Of a stretch of 64,000 nt of DNA, positions 8,200 through 17,662 are shown one piece after another. The notes under the pieces are model-generated. The model searched no databases. It had not been told where the DNA came from and saw only the letters and a list, made by a program, of their open reading frames with translations. Source of the DNA: Marnyiella aurantia (GTDB taxonomy: Bacteria; Bacteroidota; Bacteroidia; Flavobacteriales; Weeksellaceae); assembly GCF_014041915.1 (NCBI RefSeq), contig NZ_CP059472.1, forward strand, positions 2,542,001 through 2,606,000. The letters are read 5' to 3'. Both the position numbers and the translations under genes were made by a program. How positions within the stretch are numbered: position 1 is the first letter of the stretch; each line of letters starts with the position of its first letter.

Positions 8200-8946
8200 A
8201 TGAAAATATTAGTTTGTATCAGTAGTGTTCCGGATACTACTTCCAAAATTAATTTTACAGCAGACAAATCTGCATTGGACAAGAACGGGATCCAGTGGGT
8301 AATCAATCCGCTGGATGAGTTTGCATTAACCAAGGCAGTTAAGCTGCAGGAATCCCAGGGCGCTACTGTAACTGTACTTAATGTAGGTGACTCCGGTACT
8401 GAGCCTGTAATCCGTAAAGCACTGGCGATTGGTGCCAACGATGCTGTCCGAATCAATGCTGAACCAAAAGACAGTTTTTCTGTAGCTAAAGAAATCGCTG
8501 CGGTGGCTGAAGCGGGCGGTTACGATCTTATCCTTTGCGGAAGGGAATCCATTGATTATAATGGCGGCGCTGTTCCGGGAATGGTGGCACAATTGCTGAA
8601 CAAGCCATTCGTTAATGCTTGTGTAGGTCTGGAAGTAAACGGTGCTGAAGCTCAGGCTGTCCGCGAGATTGAAGGTGGTAAGGAAACCATCTCTGTAAAA
8701 CTTCCGGCAGTTATTGCGGGACAGAAAGGTTTGGTAGATGAAAAAGAACTTATTATTCCGAACATGAGAGGCATTATGTCGGCAAGGACAAAACCATTAA
8801 ACGTTCAGGAAGGAACATCTGCACAGGCAAAAGTGGAAGGCGTTTCTTACGATTCTGTACCGGCCAGGGCTGCGGTGAAAATGGTGTCACCGGACAATAT
8901 TGATGAACTTGTAAGACTGCTGGACGAGGAGGCAAAAGTGATCTAA
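8200..8946 (+). CDS. etfB: electron transfer flavoprotein subunit beta
   Basis: 248 residues, usual for EtfB. It starts MKILVCISSVPDTT and keeps the family's ENPLDE-like (INPLDEFALTKAVKL) and LCGRESIDYNGG..P motifs around the AMP-binding site. With EtfA it forms the FAD-containing heterodimer that takes electrons from acyl-CoA and related dehydrogenases to the quinone pool. It is followed after 31 bases by etfA. A TATCTTAG box about 60 bases upstream is a plausible but imperfect -7 element. Confidence 0.95.
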   Translation: MKILVCISSVPDTTSKINFTADKSALDKNGIQWVINPLDEFALTKAVKLQESQGATVTVLNVGDSGTEPVIRKALAIGANDAVRINAEPKDSFSVAKEIAAVAEAGGYDLILCGRESIDYNGGAVPGMVAQLLNKPFVNACVGLEVNGAEAQAVREIEGGKETISVKLPAVIAGQKGLVDEKELIIPNMRGIMSARTKPLNVQEGTSAQAKVEGVSYDSVPARAAVKMVSPDNIDELVRLLDEEAKVI

Positions 8947-8977
8947 TTCTGAAAAATTAATTTTAAAAAGATTTAAA

Positions 8978-9925
8978 ATGGCAATATTCGTATATGCAGA
9001 AAATATAAACGGAGTTTATAAGAAAGCCGCTTTTGAGGCTGTTTCTTATGCTAAAGCTGTAGCCGGCCAAATGGGTGATACAGTGACCGCAGTTTCCGTG
9101 AACCCGACTGATGCATCAGATTCATTATATAAATATGGCGCAGATATAGTCATTAACATTAAAGACGATGGTCTGAAGAACTTCAGTGCGCGTGCTTATG
9201 CCGAGGCAATGAATGCCGTAGCTGATGGAAATGTAATTATTTTCCCACACACTACAGATGCTTCCTCTGTAGCACCCATGCTTGCAGTGATGAAGGATTA
9301 CGCATTGATTACCAACGTACTTGAGGCTCCCGAAAGTACTTCGCCCTTCCAGGTAAAGAGAAGAGCCTTCTCCGGCAAAGGTTTTATGCATGCAAAAGCT
9401 GAAGGGCAGGGTGTGATCATCACTGTTTCCCAAAATGCATTCGGTGTTAAGGAAAATGCTGTGGCAGGAACAGAGGAAGCTAAAGACCTAACGATTGCAA
9501 ATGAAGATACCAAAGTACTTTCTCATGAGCAAAGTTCAGGCAAACTGGATCTTAAAGAAGCAGAAGTTGTGGTATCGGCAGGCCGCGGGATGAAGGGTCC
9601 GGAAAACTGGGGTATGATTGAGGATCTGGCGAACACTTTGGGTGCAGCCACGGCCTGCTCCAAGCCAGTGTCCGATATCGGCTGGAGACCTCACTCCGAG
9701 CACGTGGGACAAACCGGTAAAGCAATTTCGCCTAACCTGTATATCGCAGTAGGAATTTCTGGAGCAATCCAGCACCTTGCAGGCGTAAACTCCTCTAAGA
9801 CGATTGTGGTAATTAACAGTGATGCAGAAGCTCCTTTCTTCAAATCGGCAGATTATGGAGTTGTGGGCGATGCTTTCCAGATTATCCCCGCACTTACAGA
9901 GAAGATTAAAGCGTTGAAAGGATAA
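8978..9925 (+). CDS. etfA: electron transfer flavoprotein subunit alpha
   Basis: 315 residues, full length. The C-terminal FAD-binding half has [36 protein letters not shown] and [16 protein letters not shown], the family signature that binds FAD. It acts with EtfB as electron carrier for beta-oxidation and amino-acid catabolism. The pair forms an operon ended by a strong hairpin. A thiolase gene lies 3 kb downstream, consistent with fatty-acid oxidation. Confidence 0.95.
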   Translation: MAIFVYAENINGVYKKAAFEAVSYAKAVAGQMGDTVTAVSVNPTDASDSLYKYGADIVINIKDDGLKNFSARAYAEAMNAVADGNVIIFPHTTDASSVAPMLAVMKDYALITNVLEAPESTSPFQVKRRAFSGKGFMHAKAEGQGVIITVSQNAFGVKENAVAGTEEAKDLTIANEDTKVLSHEQSSGKLDLKEAEVVVSAGRGMKGPENWGMIEDLANTLGAATACSKPVSDIGWRPHSEHVGQTGKAISPNLYIAVGISGAIQHLAGVNSSKTIVVINSDAEAPFFKSADYGVVGDAFQIIPALTEKIKALKG

Positions 9926-9947
9926 ATAAAACCCTTTGATATAACAG

Positions 9948-9974
9948 AGTCCGGCCATGTCCGGACTTTTTTTA
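9948..9974 (+). terminator. intrinsic terminator of etfBA
   Basis: Seven-pair stem AGTCCGG/CCGGACT with a six-base loop, then seven T. Confidence 0.85.
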
Positions 9975-10018
9975 TCTGGGCCTGAAACCAAAGTTTCAGA
10001 TTAAATATTAAATTTAAT

Positions 10019-10026
10019 TATATTTG
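10019..10026 (+). promoter_or_regulatory. -7 element immediately before the bifunctional nuclease gene
   Basis: TATATTTG matches TAnnTTTG exactly. Only five bases separate it from the ATG at 10032, so transcription should begin at or next to the start codon. A GTG at 10026 overlaps the box and is unlikely to be the start. Confidence 0.6.
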
Positions 10027-10031
10027 TGCTT

Positions 10032-10628
10032 ATGGATCTAAAGCAACTCGTCATACGCGGAATTTCATACAGCCAGACGCAGTCCGGCGCCTATGCGCTG
10101 CTGCTGGAGCACGAAGAAACCAATGTGAAACTGCCGGTAGTAATTGGGAATTTTGAGGCGCAGTCTATCTCCCTGGGTTTGGAAAAGGACATACATCCGC
10201 CCCGACCACTAACCCATGACCTGTTTGCAAAGTTCATAAGTGATACAAAGCATTCTATTGCTTCCGTCATTATCTACCAGATTGTGGACGGTGTTTTCTT
10301 TTCTAATATTAATCTTCTGAATGATGAAACCGGCCAGGCAGTGGTTTTGGACGCCAGGACCTCCGACGCTGTAGCGATGGCTGTGCGGTTTGATGCTCCT
10401 ATCTTCACCACAGAAGATGTTCTTAGTGAAGCCGGGATTCTGCTTGAGATAGAGGAGAAGCGGCCGGAAGATCCCGAATTCAGCGAGTTGGTTTCGGACC
10501 AGTCCCTGAGTTCGCTGTCCATGGAGGACCTTCAGAAATTACTGGAGGACGCTGTAAAGGATGAAGACTTCGATACCGCCATGGAAATCCAGGAGGAGAT
10601 TAAGAGAAGGAAAAAGAAAATTGAATAA
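10032..10628 (+). CDS. bifunctional nuclease family protein (DUF151 plus UVR motif)
   Basis: 198 residues. The DUF151/BFN domain covers about residues 1-135, with conserved stretches PVVIGNFEAQSI, RPLTHDLF and LDARTSDAVAMAVR. The C-terminus (MEDLQKLLEDAVKDEDFDTAMEIQEEI) is a UvrB/UvrC-type helical motif, the usual arrangement in Bacteroidota. Plant and mycobacterial relatives are described as having DNase/RNase activity, but the biological role here is unknown. The ATG at 10032 is preferred over the GTG six bases upstream because the GTG lies inside the -7 box. It is followed 13 bases later by the nucleoside transporter and probably cotranscribed. Confidence 0.88.
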   Translation: MDLKQLVIRGISYSQTQSGAYALLLEHEETNVKLPVVIGNFEAQSISLGLEKDIHPPRPLTHDLFAKFISDTKHSIASVIIYQIVDGVFFSNINLLNDETGQAVVLDARTSDAVAMAVRFDAPIFTTEDVLSEAGILLEIEEKRPEDPEFSELVSDQSLSSLSMEDLQKLLEDAVKDEDFDTAMEIQEEIKRRKKKIE

Positions 10629-10641
10629 TCATACTGACTTT

Positions 10642-11964
10642 ATGAATTTAAAATTAAGACTCACCATCCTGAGTTTTCTGCAGTTTTTTGTGTGGGGAGC
10701 CTGGCTTACAACATTAGGTACCTACGGATTTTCATATAAACAGTGGAGTGGTGCCGAGTTCGGCGCTGTATTTTCTACGCTGGGAATAGCGTCCATATTT
10801 ATGCCCGCACTGATGGGGATTGTAGCAGATAAATGGATCAATGCCGAAAAACTGTACGGAACGCTCCATATTCTGTATGGCCTCACGCTGTTTCTTTTGG
10901 CGCTGACCGATGATCCCACTACTTTTTTCTGGATCCTGCTGGTGGGTATGTGTTTCTACATGCCTACTTTATCACTGTCCAATTCAATATCCTATAAATT
11001 ACTGAAGGACAGCCATTATGATGTTGTAAAGGTGTTTCCGCCCATCCGCGTGTGGGGAACTATAGGGTTTATTGCGGCCATGTGGTGTACCAATATTTTC
11101 AGTGACGAGCAGTCCTTCTCCGCATTCGGAATCGGCGTGGGTCAGAAGGTAGCAAACATGATTGGTAACTCACTCAATGCGAATCAGTTTTATTTTGCCG
11201 GTATATTTGCGGTCGTTTTAGGGATCTTTTCCTTCTTTCTTCCAAAATGCCCACCGCCAAGGCTAATCAGTAATAATGCTACCGTTGCCCAGAAATTAGG
11301 ACTGGACGCCTTTAAGCTTTTCAAGGAAAAAAAGATGGCGCTGTTTTTTGTGTTTTCAATGTTCCTGGGCGCGGCGCTGCAGCTTACAAATATGTATGGC
11401 GACACCTTCCTGAAGGATTTTGGCTCAGTGGAGGCGTATAAAGACTCGGCTGTAGTACAGTATTCCACCATGATCATTTCCATCTCGCAGATTTCAGAAA
11501 CCCTTTTCATCCTGGCCATTCCTTTTTTCCTTTATAAATTCGGTATTAAGAAAGTAATGCTGATCTCCATGGTCGCCTGGGTGCTGCGTTTTGGTTTCTT
11601 CTCTTTTGGAGAACCGGAAGGTTTTGGTCTTTTGCTGATCATCCTCTCTAATATCATATACGGGATGGCGTTTGATTTCTTTAATATTTCTGGGTCTCTT
11701 TTTGTGGAATCCAACACAGACAGTAAAATCCGCTCTTCAGCGCAGGGACTTTTTATGATGATGACGAATGGTTTTGGTGCGATCCTGGGCAGTGCGGTGA
11801 GCGGCTGGCTGATTACCTCCTTTTTTACCACCGACGGCGGCGGAAAGATGTGGCATGAGATCTGGCTCGTTTTCGCGATATATTCCCTAATTGTGGCTGT
11901 ACTATTTGCCATCATGTTTAAACATAAACACAATCCGGAAGCCATCGCGGCAATAAAGCACTAA
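10642..11964 (+). CDS. nucleoside:proton symporter, NHS family (NupG/XapB-like MFS)
   Basis: 440 residues with about 12 hydrophobic segments. The opening LRLTILSFLQFFVWGAWLTTLGTY, with the following SLSNSISY and RVWGTIGFIAAMW segments, matches the NupG-like nucleoside symporter family. It would import purine and pyrimidine nucleosides across the inner membrane. The frame is open 27 codons further upstream into the previous gene, but homologues start at the MNLKLRL chosen here. It is close behind the bifunctional nuclease gene, a suggestive pairing (nucleic-acid breakdown and nucleoside uptake) that is inference only. Confidence 0.85.
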   Translation: MNLKLRLTILSFLQFFVWGAWLTTLGTYGFSYKQWSGAEFGAVFSTLGIASIFMPALMGIVADKWINAEKLYGTLHILYGLTLFLLALTDDPTTFFWILLVGMCFYMPTLSLSNSISYKLLKDSHYDVVKVFPPIRVWGTIGFIAAMWCTNIFSDEQSFSAFGIGVGQKVANMIGNSLNANQFYFAGIFAVVLGIFSFFLPKCPPPRLISNNATVAQKLGLDAFKLFKEKKMALFFVFSMFLGAALQLTNMYGDTFLKDFGSVEAYKDSAVVQYSTMIISISQISETLFILAIPFFLYKFGIKKVMLISMVAWVLRFGFFSFGEPEGFGLLLIILSNIIYGMAFDFFNISGSLFVESNTDSKIRSSAQGLFMMMTNGFGAILGSAVSGWLITSFFTTDGGGKMWHEIWLVFAIYSLIVAVLFAIMFKHKHNPEAIAAIKH

Positions 11965-11981
11965 AAAAAGCACATAAAAAC

Positions 11982-12767
11982 ATGATGAATTTTAAATTGA
12001 CAGCACTTACCCTTATGCTGGTTTCCGGTCTGTCCTTCGGCCAAAAGGTGAAATACAGCAAGGAGGAAATTAAAGAAATGGACAATTATATGTTCGAAGA
12101 GATGTTCACAGGATTCTCTCCTAAAAAGGAAACGCGGATACTGCTGAAAGATGCTACAAATATTCAGGGAACTGCCCGCGATGTGGACCGCAAAAAGGGA
12201 CAGATTTACTCAATTAAAGTAAAAAGCAGTTCCACAGGCAAGGACGAAACTTTTAAAGCAGAAGATATCGCCGAGATGTACCTGCCGGTGTCAGGCTTCG
12301 AAAAAGGAATGCGTACAGCAAATTACTTCAACAAAATCAATAACTGGAACAGTAAGAGTCCTTCTAAAATAACAAGCAAAGACGAGGTATATCTGCGTAA
12401 CCAGACTGTTTCCCTCAAGAATAAAAAAGCGGAGAAGGAATACCTGATGCAGCTTATCAACCCCGATTTCAGCAGCATTATTGAGGTCTATGCAGATCCT
12501 GTGGCCTCAGAAACTACCGGTGTATCTTTTTCTATGGGACCAATCAGCAGCCCTCAGGTAGGTGGCGGAGTGACCAAATCATTTTATGTACGCAAAGGTG
12601 ACCGTGTAATCTGGCTGAAGAAAGCCGATTTCGAGGAAAATTATAACTTTCTCTTTGGCGATAACAAAGAATTTATGGCGAAGTTTCCTGCTGAATCCGT
12701 GAAGTGGGAGTATTTCAGCTGGCTGGTATTCCAATACACCAAAATGACTGAAGAAGCAGCGGGCTAG
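11982..12767 (+). CDS. secreted protein of unknown function
   Basis: 261 residues with a clean signal peptide (MMNFKLTALTLMLVSGLSFG, then Q). The mature part is rich in Lys and Glu and shows no domain I recognise. It has a GTARDVDRKKGQIYSIKVKS segment that looks like a small beta barrel and a conserved-looking SFYVRKGDRVIWL stretch. It begins 17 bases after the nucleoside transporter and is followed by a strong terminator, so it is probably the last gene of that operon. Likely periplasmic. Confidence 0.7.
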   Translation: MMNFKLTALTLMLVSGLSFGQKVKYSKEEIKEMDNYMFEEMFTGFSPKKETRILLKDATNIQGTARDVDRKKGQIYSIKVKSSSTGKDETFKAEDIAEMYLPVSGFEKGMRTANYFNKINNWNSKSPSKITSKDEVYLRNQTVSLKNKKAEKEYLMQLINPDFSSIIEVYADPVASETTGVSFSMGPISSPQVGGGVTKSFYVRKGDRVIWLKKADFEENYNFLFGDNKEFMAKFPAESVKWEYFSWLVFQYTKMTEEAAG

Positions 12768-12794
12768 AAACGCTCAATCAAAATTATACAAAGA

Positions 12795-12823
12795 AAACAC
12801 ACTTTTACGAGTGTGTTTTTTTT
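12795..12823 (+). terminator. intrinsic terminator
   Basis: Nine-pair stem AAACACACT/AGTGTGTTT with loop TTTACG, continuing into T. Confidence 0.85.
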
Positions 12824-12896
12824 CGTAATTTGCGCCTTCTAAAATCTATTATTAAATGGCGGCCGCGGGCACCATAAATTAAATAATTTAACAAAA

Positions 12897-14078
12897 ATGA
12901 AAGAAGTATTTATCGTATCTGCTGCAAGAACTCCTATCGGAAGTTTTATGGGAAGTCTTTCCACGGTTCCTGCTACAAAATTAGGAGCTACAGCGATTAA
13001 AGGAGCATTAGATAAAATCAACCTGGATCCTAAGCAGGTTCAGGAGGTATATATGGGTAATGTGCTGCAGGCCGGCGAAGGTCAGGCACCAGCACGTCAG
13101 GCAGCTTTGGGCGCGGGTCTGTCCAATGAAACGCCCTCTACAACAATCAATAAAGTGTGCGCTTCCGGTATGAAAGCGGTTATGATGGCTGCACAGTCCA
13201 TTAAAGCTGGTGATCAGGATGTTATTGTTGCCGGCGGTATGGAAAACATGTCTGCGGTTCCTCACTATTTCAGTGCGAGAAACGCGACCAAACTAGGTGA
13301 TGTAAAAATGCAGGACGGAATGGTACTGGACGGACTTACAGACGTTTACAACAAAGTGCACATGGGCGTTTGCGCCGAGAAATGTGCTGCAGAACACGAG
13401 TTTTCCCGCGAAGACCAGGATAATTTTGCAGTTCAGTCTTATAAGCGTTCCGCTCAGGCCTGGACCGACGGAAAATTCAGTGATGAAGTAGTGCCCGTAG
13501 AGATTCCGCAAAGAAAAGGGGAGCCTGTACTCTTTGCTGAAGATGAAGAATACAAGTCAGTAAATTTTGACCGCATCAGTACTTTGCCTACGGTTTTCCA
13601 GAAAGAGAACGGTACAGTAACAGCGGCAAATGCTTCCACACTTAACGATGGTGCCTCTGCACTGATCCTGATGTCGGGCGAGAAAATGAACGAACTGGGT
13701 CTTAAGCCATTGGCAAAAATCGTTTCATATGCTGATGCGGCTCATGAGCCTGAGTGGTTCACTACTGCGCCTGCAAAAGCACTTCCTGTAGCTCTTAAAA
13801 AAGCAGGTCTTGAAGTGTCTGATGTAGATTTCTTCGAATTTAACGAAGCTTTCTCGGTAGTAGGACTTGCGAACAACAAAATCCTGGGTCTTGATTCAGC
13901 TAAAGTGAATGTAAACGGTGGTGCTGTTTCATTGGGGCATCCACTGGGAAGTTCAGGTTCAAGAATCATCGTTACTCTTATAAACGTATTGAAGCAGAAC
14001 GGCGGTAAATACGGTGCCGCTGCTATCTGTAACGGTGGCGGTGGAGCATCTGCTATCGTTATCGAAAATATGCAGTAA
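12897..14078 (+). CDS. acetyl-CoA C-acetyltransferase (thiolase)
   Basis: 393 residues, standard thiolase length. Catalytic residues are in place: nucleophile Cys88 in [10 protein letters not shown], His348 in [10 protein letters not shown] and Cys378 in CNGGGG. The sequence fits a biosynthetic/degradative acetoacetyl-CoA thiolase (AtoB/PhaA type), which condenses two acetyl-CoA or cleaves acetoacetyl-CoA in the cytosol. In this organism it may supply the mevalonate pathway, of which other steps lie at 15.8 and 63.5 kb, or support beta-oxidation with the ETF. It is monocistronic, ended by a long hairpin. Confidence 0.93.
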   Translation: MKEVFIVSAARTPIGSFMGSLSTVPATKLGATAIKGALDKINLDPKQVQEVYMGNVLQAGEGQAPARQAALGAGLSNETPSTTINKVCASGMKAVMMAAQSIKAGDQDVIVAGGMENMSAVPHYFSARNATKLGDVKMQDGMVLDGLTDVYNKVHMGVCAEKCAAEHEFSREDQDNFAVQSYKRSAQAWTDGKFSDEVVPVEIPQRKGEPVLFAEDEEYKSVNFDRISTLPTVFQKENGTVTAANASTLNDGASALILMSGEKMNELGLKPLAKIVSYADAAHEPEWFTTAPAKALPVALKKAGLEVSDVDFFEFNEAFSVVGLANNKILGLDSAKVNVNGGAVSLGHPLGSSGSRIIVTLINVLKQNGGKYGAAAICNGGGGASAIVIENMQ

Positions 14079-14099
14079 GAACAACTGTAAGTTAACTTT

Positions 14100-14150
14100 A
14101 AACCATTAAGAAATACAGTTATTTTTAACCGTGTTCTTAATGGTTTCTTT
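14100..14150 (+). terminator. long hairpin terminator
   Basis: A 13-pair stem AAACCATTAAGAA/TTCTTAATGGTTT with a loop of about 20 bases that can itself pair, followed by T-rich sequence. Confidence 0.8.
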
Positions 14151-14173
14151 ATTTTTGTTAATATTTCATATCC

Positions 14174-15664
14174 ATGCAGGAAACTAATCAGACAACGACC
14201 AGGAGAATCAAGAATAACCCTAAAATAATGAAGGCCTGGGCAGCATATGACTGGGCAAACTCAGTTTATTCACTGGTTATTACTTCTACCATATTCCCGA
14301 TTTATTATGCGATACTTACTACGGTAACGGAGAAGAAGGTTTTTGTAGAAGAAACGGGTGAGTCAATTATGGTTCCGGTAAGAAACCAGATTACGGTCTT
14401 CGGCGAAAGTTATCACCCGGACGCAATTTACGGTTATTCACTTACGATATCGTTTTTCATTGTGGTCCTGCTCTCTCCATTTCTGTCGTCGCTGGCGGAT
14501 ACTATCGGTAACAAGAAGTCTTTCCTGCAGTTTTTCTGCTATCTGGGCGCCACTTCATGTATGGGACTGGCTATGTTTACCGGCATGAACAACGTTTTTC
14601 TGGGTCTTCTTTTCAGCATAACCGCCAGTGTAGGTTTTTGGGGAAGTTTGGTTTTTTACAATTCCTTCCTGCCCGATATTGCGACCCGGGACAAACAGGA
14701 CGCACTTTCGGCCCGCGGTTATGTGTATGGTTATATAGGTTCTGTGGTGCTGGTGATTATCTGCCTTATCCTGATCCAGGTACTTGCCAAAGATGCTGAA
14801 CAGGCCAAACTGTACACCCGTATCTCGTTTCTGCTTACAGGTGCCTGGTGGTTTGGTTTTGCACAGTATACCTTCCGCCACTTGCCACAGTTTGGGATGG
14901 TGAAAGACCAGCTGCCCAAGGATCTTGTACTGCTTAACTATAAGAATATTTTCAAAAAACATGAAGAGCAGGGCGGCTTTGGCGAGGTGCTGAAAGACAA
15001 CGTGAGCTTTTATGTGGATGTTGCCAAGGAAAGTTTTAACGAACTGTTCAAAGTAGGCCGCACGCTTTTTAAAGATGCGAACCTGAAATATTTCCTCTCC
15101 AGTTTTTTCTTTTACAGTGTAGGAATGCAGACCATCTTTCTGATGGCGACTCTTTTTGGCAAGAGTGAAATTAACCTGGAGCAGGGCAAACTCATCGCCA
15201 CATTACTTATTATCCAGATTGAGGCCATTATAGGTGCCATCATATTTTCGAGACTGTCCAGAAGGATCGGTAATAAGAATGTTATTTCGATCGCCATAGT
15301 CCTTTGGATGGTAGCGTGTCTTTCGGCCTATTTCCTGAACAAGGAAAATCCGTATGTTGAATATCAGTTTTATGGTGTTGCGGCTATTGTAGGTCTGGTT
15401 ATGGGTGGCTTGCAGGCCATGTCCCGTTCTACTTACTCCAAATTGCTGCCCGAAGAAAGTAATGACAATACGACCTACTTCAGTTTTTATGATGTTCTGG
15501 AAAAACTGGCCATTATTTTAGGAACCTTCATCTTTGCTACACTGATTGACAGGTTCGACAATATGCGGTATGCAGCACTTTCCATGACGCTGTTTTTTAC
15601 CGTTGGACTTATACTTATCAGGTTTATGAAGCTTCAGATCATTAACAAAAAGGAGACTTTATAG
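14174..15664 (+). CDS. MFS transporter, UMF1 (Atg22-like) family
   Basis: 496 residues with about 12 membrane segments. The N-terminal AWAAYDWANSVYSLVITSTIFP is the hallmark of the UMF1 family, and MGGLQAMSRSTYSKLLPE is the conserved motif in the second half. Yeast Atg22 relatives export amino acids from the vacuole; bacterial substrates are not established. Located in the inner membrane. The gene stands between the thiolase terminator and the GHMP kinase, with no sign of cotranscription with either. Confidence 0.85.
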   Translation: MQETNQTTTRRIKNNPKIMKAWAAYDWANSVYSLVITSTIFPIYYAILTTVTEKKVFVEETGESIMVPVRNQITVFGESYHPDAIYGYSLTISFFIVVLLSPFLSSLADTIGNKKSFLQFFCYLGATSCMGLAMFTGMNNVFLGLLFSITASVGFWGSLVFYNSFLPDIATRDKQDALSARGYVYGYIGSVVLVIICLILIQVLAKDAEQAKLYTRISFLLTGAWWFGFAQYTFRHLPQFGMVKDQLPKDLVLLNYKNIFKKHEEQGGFGEVLKDNVSFYVDVAKESFNELFKVGRTLFKDANLKYFLSSFFFYSVGMQTIFLMATLFGKSEINLEQGKLIATLLIIQIEAIIGAIIFSRLSRRIGNKNVISIAIVLWMVACLSAYFLNKENPYVEYQFYGVAAIVGLVMGGLQAMSRSTYSKLLPEESNDNTTYFSFYDVLEKLAIILGTFIFATLIDRFDNMRYAALSMTLFFTVGLILIRFMKLQIINKKETL

Positions 15665-15734
15665 GATGATTTTATTCATACCAGCATGGCTTGGCTTTTG
15701 CTAAATAAACAGCAACAGGTCACTGCGTTTTTCT

Positions 15735-15742
15735 TATCTTTG
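15735..15742 (+). promoter_or_regulatory. -7 promoter element of GHMP kinase gene
   Basis: TATCTTTG matches TAnnTTTG exactly, 28 bases before the ATG; no clear -33 TTTG. Confidence 0.5.
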
Positions 15743-15770
15743 CAATTGGAAATGTGATCTTTAAAGATAT

Positions 15771-16700
15771 ATGACGAATCCTTTGTTTTACGCGAAAATC
15801 CTTCTCTTTGGTGAATATGGCATCATTGAAGATTCTCAGGGCCTTACAGTTCCTTACAGTTTCTATAAGGGTACGCTCAAGTTTTCAGCAACGGATTCCG
15901 ATTTCGAGAAAAAATCCAATGAACACCTCAGGCTGTATGCCGAGTATTTATCTGCACTTACATTGCCGGAAGGTTATCAGCTTGACTTAGACGCATTCTT
16001 AAAAGATATCGACAACGGACTCTTCTTTGACAGTAATATACCGCAGGGTTATGGTGTAGGAAGTTCCGGTGCCCTTGTAGCTGCAATTTTCGAAAAATAT
16101 TCTTTGAAAAAATACAACCCTGACACGATTTCAAAGGTTGAGTTGAAAGATCTTAAAAAGGTTTTCGGTCTGTTAGAAAGTTATTTTCACGGTACAAGTT
16201 CTGGAATTGATCCGCTGATCTGCTATATGAATCTGCCGATACTGATTGAAAACCGCGAAAGTGTAGATAAAGTTTCTATTCCGGCCAGTCTGGAAGACCA
16301 GAAAGGAGCCATCTTCCTTATAGACAGTGGAATGGTGGGAGAAACCGGGCCTATGGTACAGATCTTTTTTGAGAAGATGAAAACCGAAGGTTTCCGCAAG
16401 ACCCTGAAGGAGGAATTTATCCGATATAATAACGCCTGTATTGATGCATTCCTTAAAAAGGAAATGAATCCTTTCTTTAAAAACCTGAAGCATCTGTCGG
16501 TTTGGGCATACGAACACTTTAAACCTATGATTCCGGAAAGCATCTACAAAATCTGGAAAAAGGGTATAGACAGCAACGCTTATTATCTGAAACTTTGCGG
16601 CAGCGGTGGCGGCGGTTATATCCTGGGCTTCACCAGAGACTACGAAAAAGCTGAAAAAATGCTGCACGGCTTCAATAAGGAAGTTATATACAGATTCTAA
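15771..16700 (+). CDS. GHMP kinase, probable mevalonate kinase
   Basis: 309 residues. The start FYAKILLFGEYGI is motif 1 of GHMP kinases, PQGYGVGSSGALVAA near residues 91-105 is the ATP-binding motif 2, and LCGSGGGGYILGF near 274-286 is motif 3. FHGTSSGIDP carries the expected catalytic-base Asp region of mevalonate kinase. It would phosphorylate mevalonate in the isoprenoid pathway. The UbiA-type prenyltransferase next to it and Idi and the crt genes in the same window support this, but another GHMP substrate is not excluded. Confidence 0.82.
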   Translation: MTNPLFYAKILLFGEYGIIEDSQGLTVPYSFYKGTLKFSATDSDFEKKSNEHLRLYAEYLSALTLPEGYQLDLDAFLKDIDNGLFFDSNIPQGYGVGSSGALVAAIFEKYSLKKYNPDTISKVELKDLKKVFGLLESYFHGTSSGIDPLICYMNLPILIENRESVDKVSIPASLEDQKGAIFLIDSGMVGETGPMVQIFFEKMKTEGFRKTLKEEFIRYNNACIDAFLKKEMNPFFKNLKHLSVWAYEHFKPMIPESIYKIWKKGIDSNAYYLKLCGSGGGGYILGFTRDYEKAEKMLHGFNKEVIYRF

Positions 16701-16765
16701 CTTGTGCAGTGCAGTTTCTGTACGGTAATTATAGGCCATTAGTGGGCTTGCCTGATTTTTAGTCT

Positions 16766-17659
16766 ATGAAAAAAAAACCGTTAATCTACAGAATTTCACA
16801 ACTGACGGGCTTTCTTCTGGGAGCGCGTTTTTTCATGACTTTGTTACTGGCTTTTGCACTTTATGTTTCTACATTTTTTCTCTTTAATCAGGAAGAAAGT
16901 CTTCGCGCTTTTGTCTTTGATTTCCGGGTGCACGGGATCATTTTCTGCAGCCTGCTGAGTATTTTGGCCGGCGGCATTATCAATCAGTTTTATGACCGCG
17001 AAAAAGACCAGCTGGTCAAGCCCTTCCGGAGCCGACTTCAGTCCTTCCTGAAGCAGAAATATTTCCTTTACGCCTATCTGGTTCTGAATACACTTTCTCT
17101 GGGCATCGCACTGTTTATTTCAACCAGAGTGGTTGTCTTTTTCCTGATCTATCAGTTCATGATGTGGTTCTACAGTCACCGGCTCAGCCGGATGCTGATC
17201 ATCAACAATATTACCTTCGTTGCCCTTACCCTGTATCCGTTTTTTGGGATGCTGGTGTACTACAGGACATTTTCCGTTCAGATTTTCATGATGGCGCTTT
17301 ATCTTGCACTTATGTTACTGCTTACAGATATTATAAAGGACACCCTCACTAAAACAGCCGACCGCCTGTTCGGTTATTTCACTGTACCCAACAGTCTGAG
17401 TTCAAAAGCAACAGTTGTGATAATCTCGACCTTGCTCCTGCTCACTTTTGGTGTATCACTTATAATCACCGAATGGTTGGGACTTCAGAGGATTATGGGA
17501 TGGTATTTCCTTACCGGTATGGCGGTGCTTGCCGCAGCCTTTTACAATATGATCCAGGCTAAAGACAGGTCGCGCTCCTATGCCCTCAATATTCTCCGGA
17601 TCTGGATTTTTGTGGGAATCCTGGCTATGCTTGCAGACGGAATTATATTGAAGTATTAA
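16766..17659 (+). CDS. UbiA-family prenyltransferase
   Basis: 297 residues with 8-9 membrane segments. The first Asp-rich motif is NQFYDREKD near residues 72-80 (NxxxDxxxD) and the second is DIIKDTLTKTADR, both needed to bind prenyl diphosphate through Mg. UbiA proteins next to mevalonate-pathway genes in Flavobacteriia are often annotated as geranylgeranylglycerol-phosphate geranylgeranyltransferase. Quinone or heme prenylation is also possible from sequence alone. It lies 65 bases after the GHMP kinase and is probably cotranscribed with it. Confidence 0.85.
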   Translation: MKKKPLIYRISQLTGFLLGARFFMTLLLAFALYVSTFFLFNQEESLRAFVFDFRVHGIIFCSLLSILAGGIINQFYDREKDQLVKPFRSRLQSFLKQKYFLYAYLVLNTLSLGIALFISTRVVVFFLIYQFMMWFYSHRLSRMLIINNITFVALTLYPFFGMLVYYRTFSVQIFMMALYLALMLLLTDIIKDTLTKTADRLFGYFTVPNSLSSKATVVIISTLLLLTFGVSLIITEWLGLQRIMGWYFLTGMAVLAAAFYNMIQAKDRSRSYALNILRIWIFVGILAMLADGIILKY

Positions 17660-17662
17660 CCT

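Noticed and set aside
14555-14962. Minus-strand open frame of 135 codons within the UMF1 transporter
   Set aside because: Antisense shadow of a membrane protein; composition is low-complexity and no start or homology supports it.
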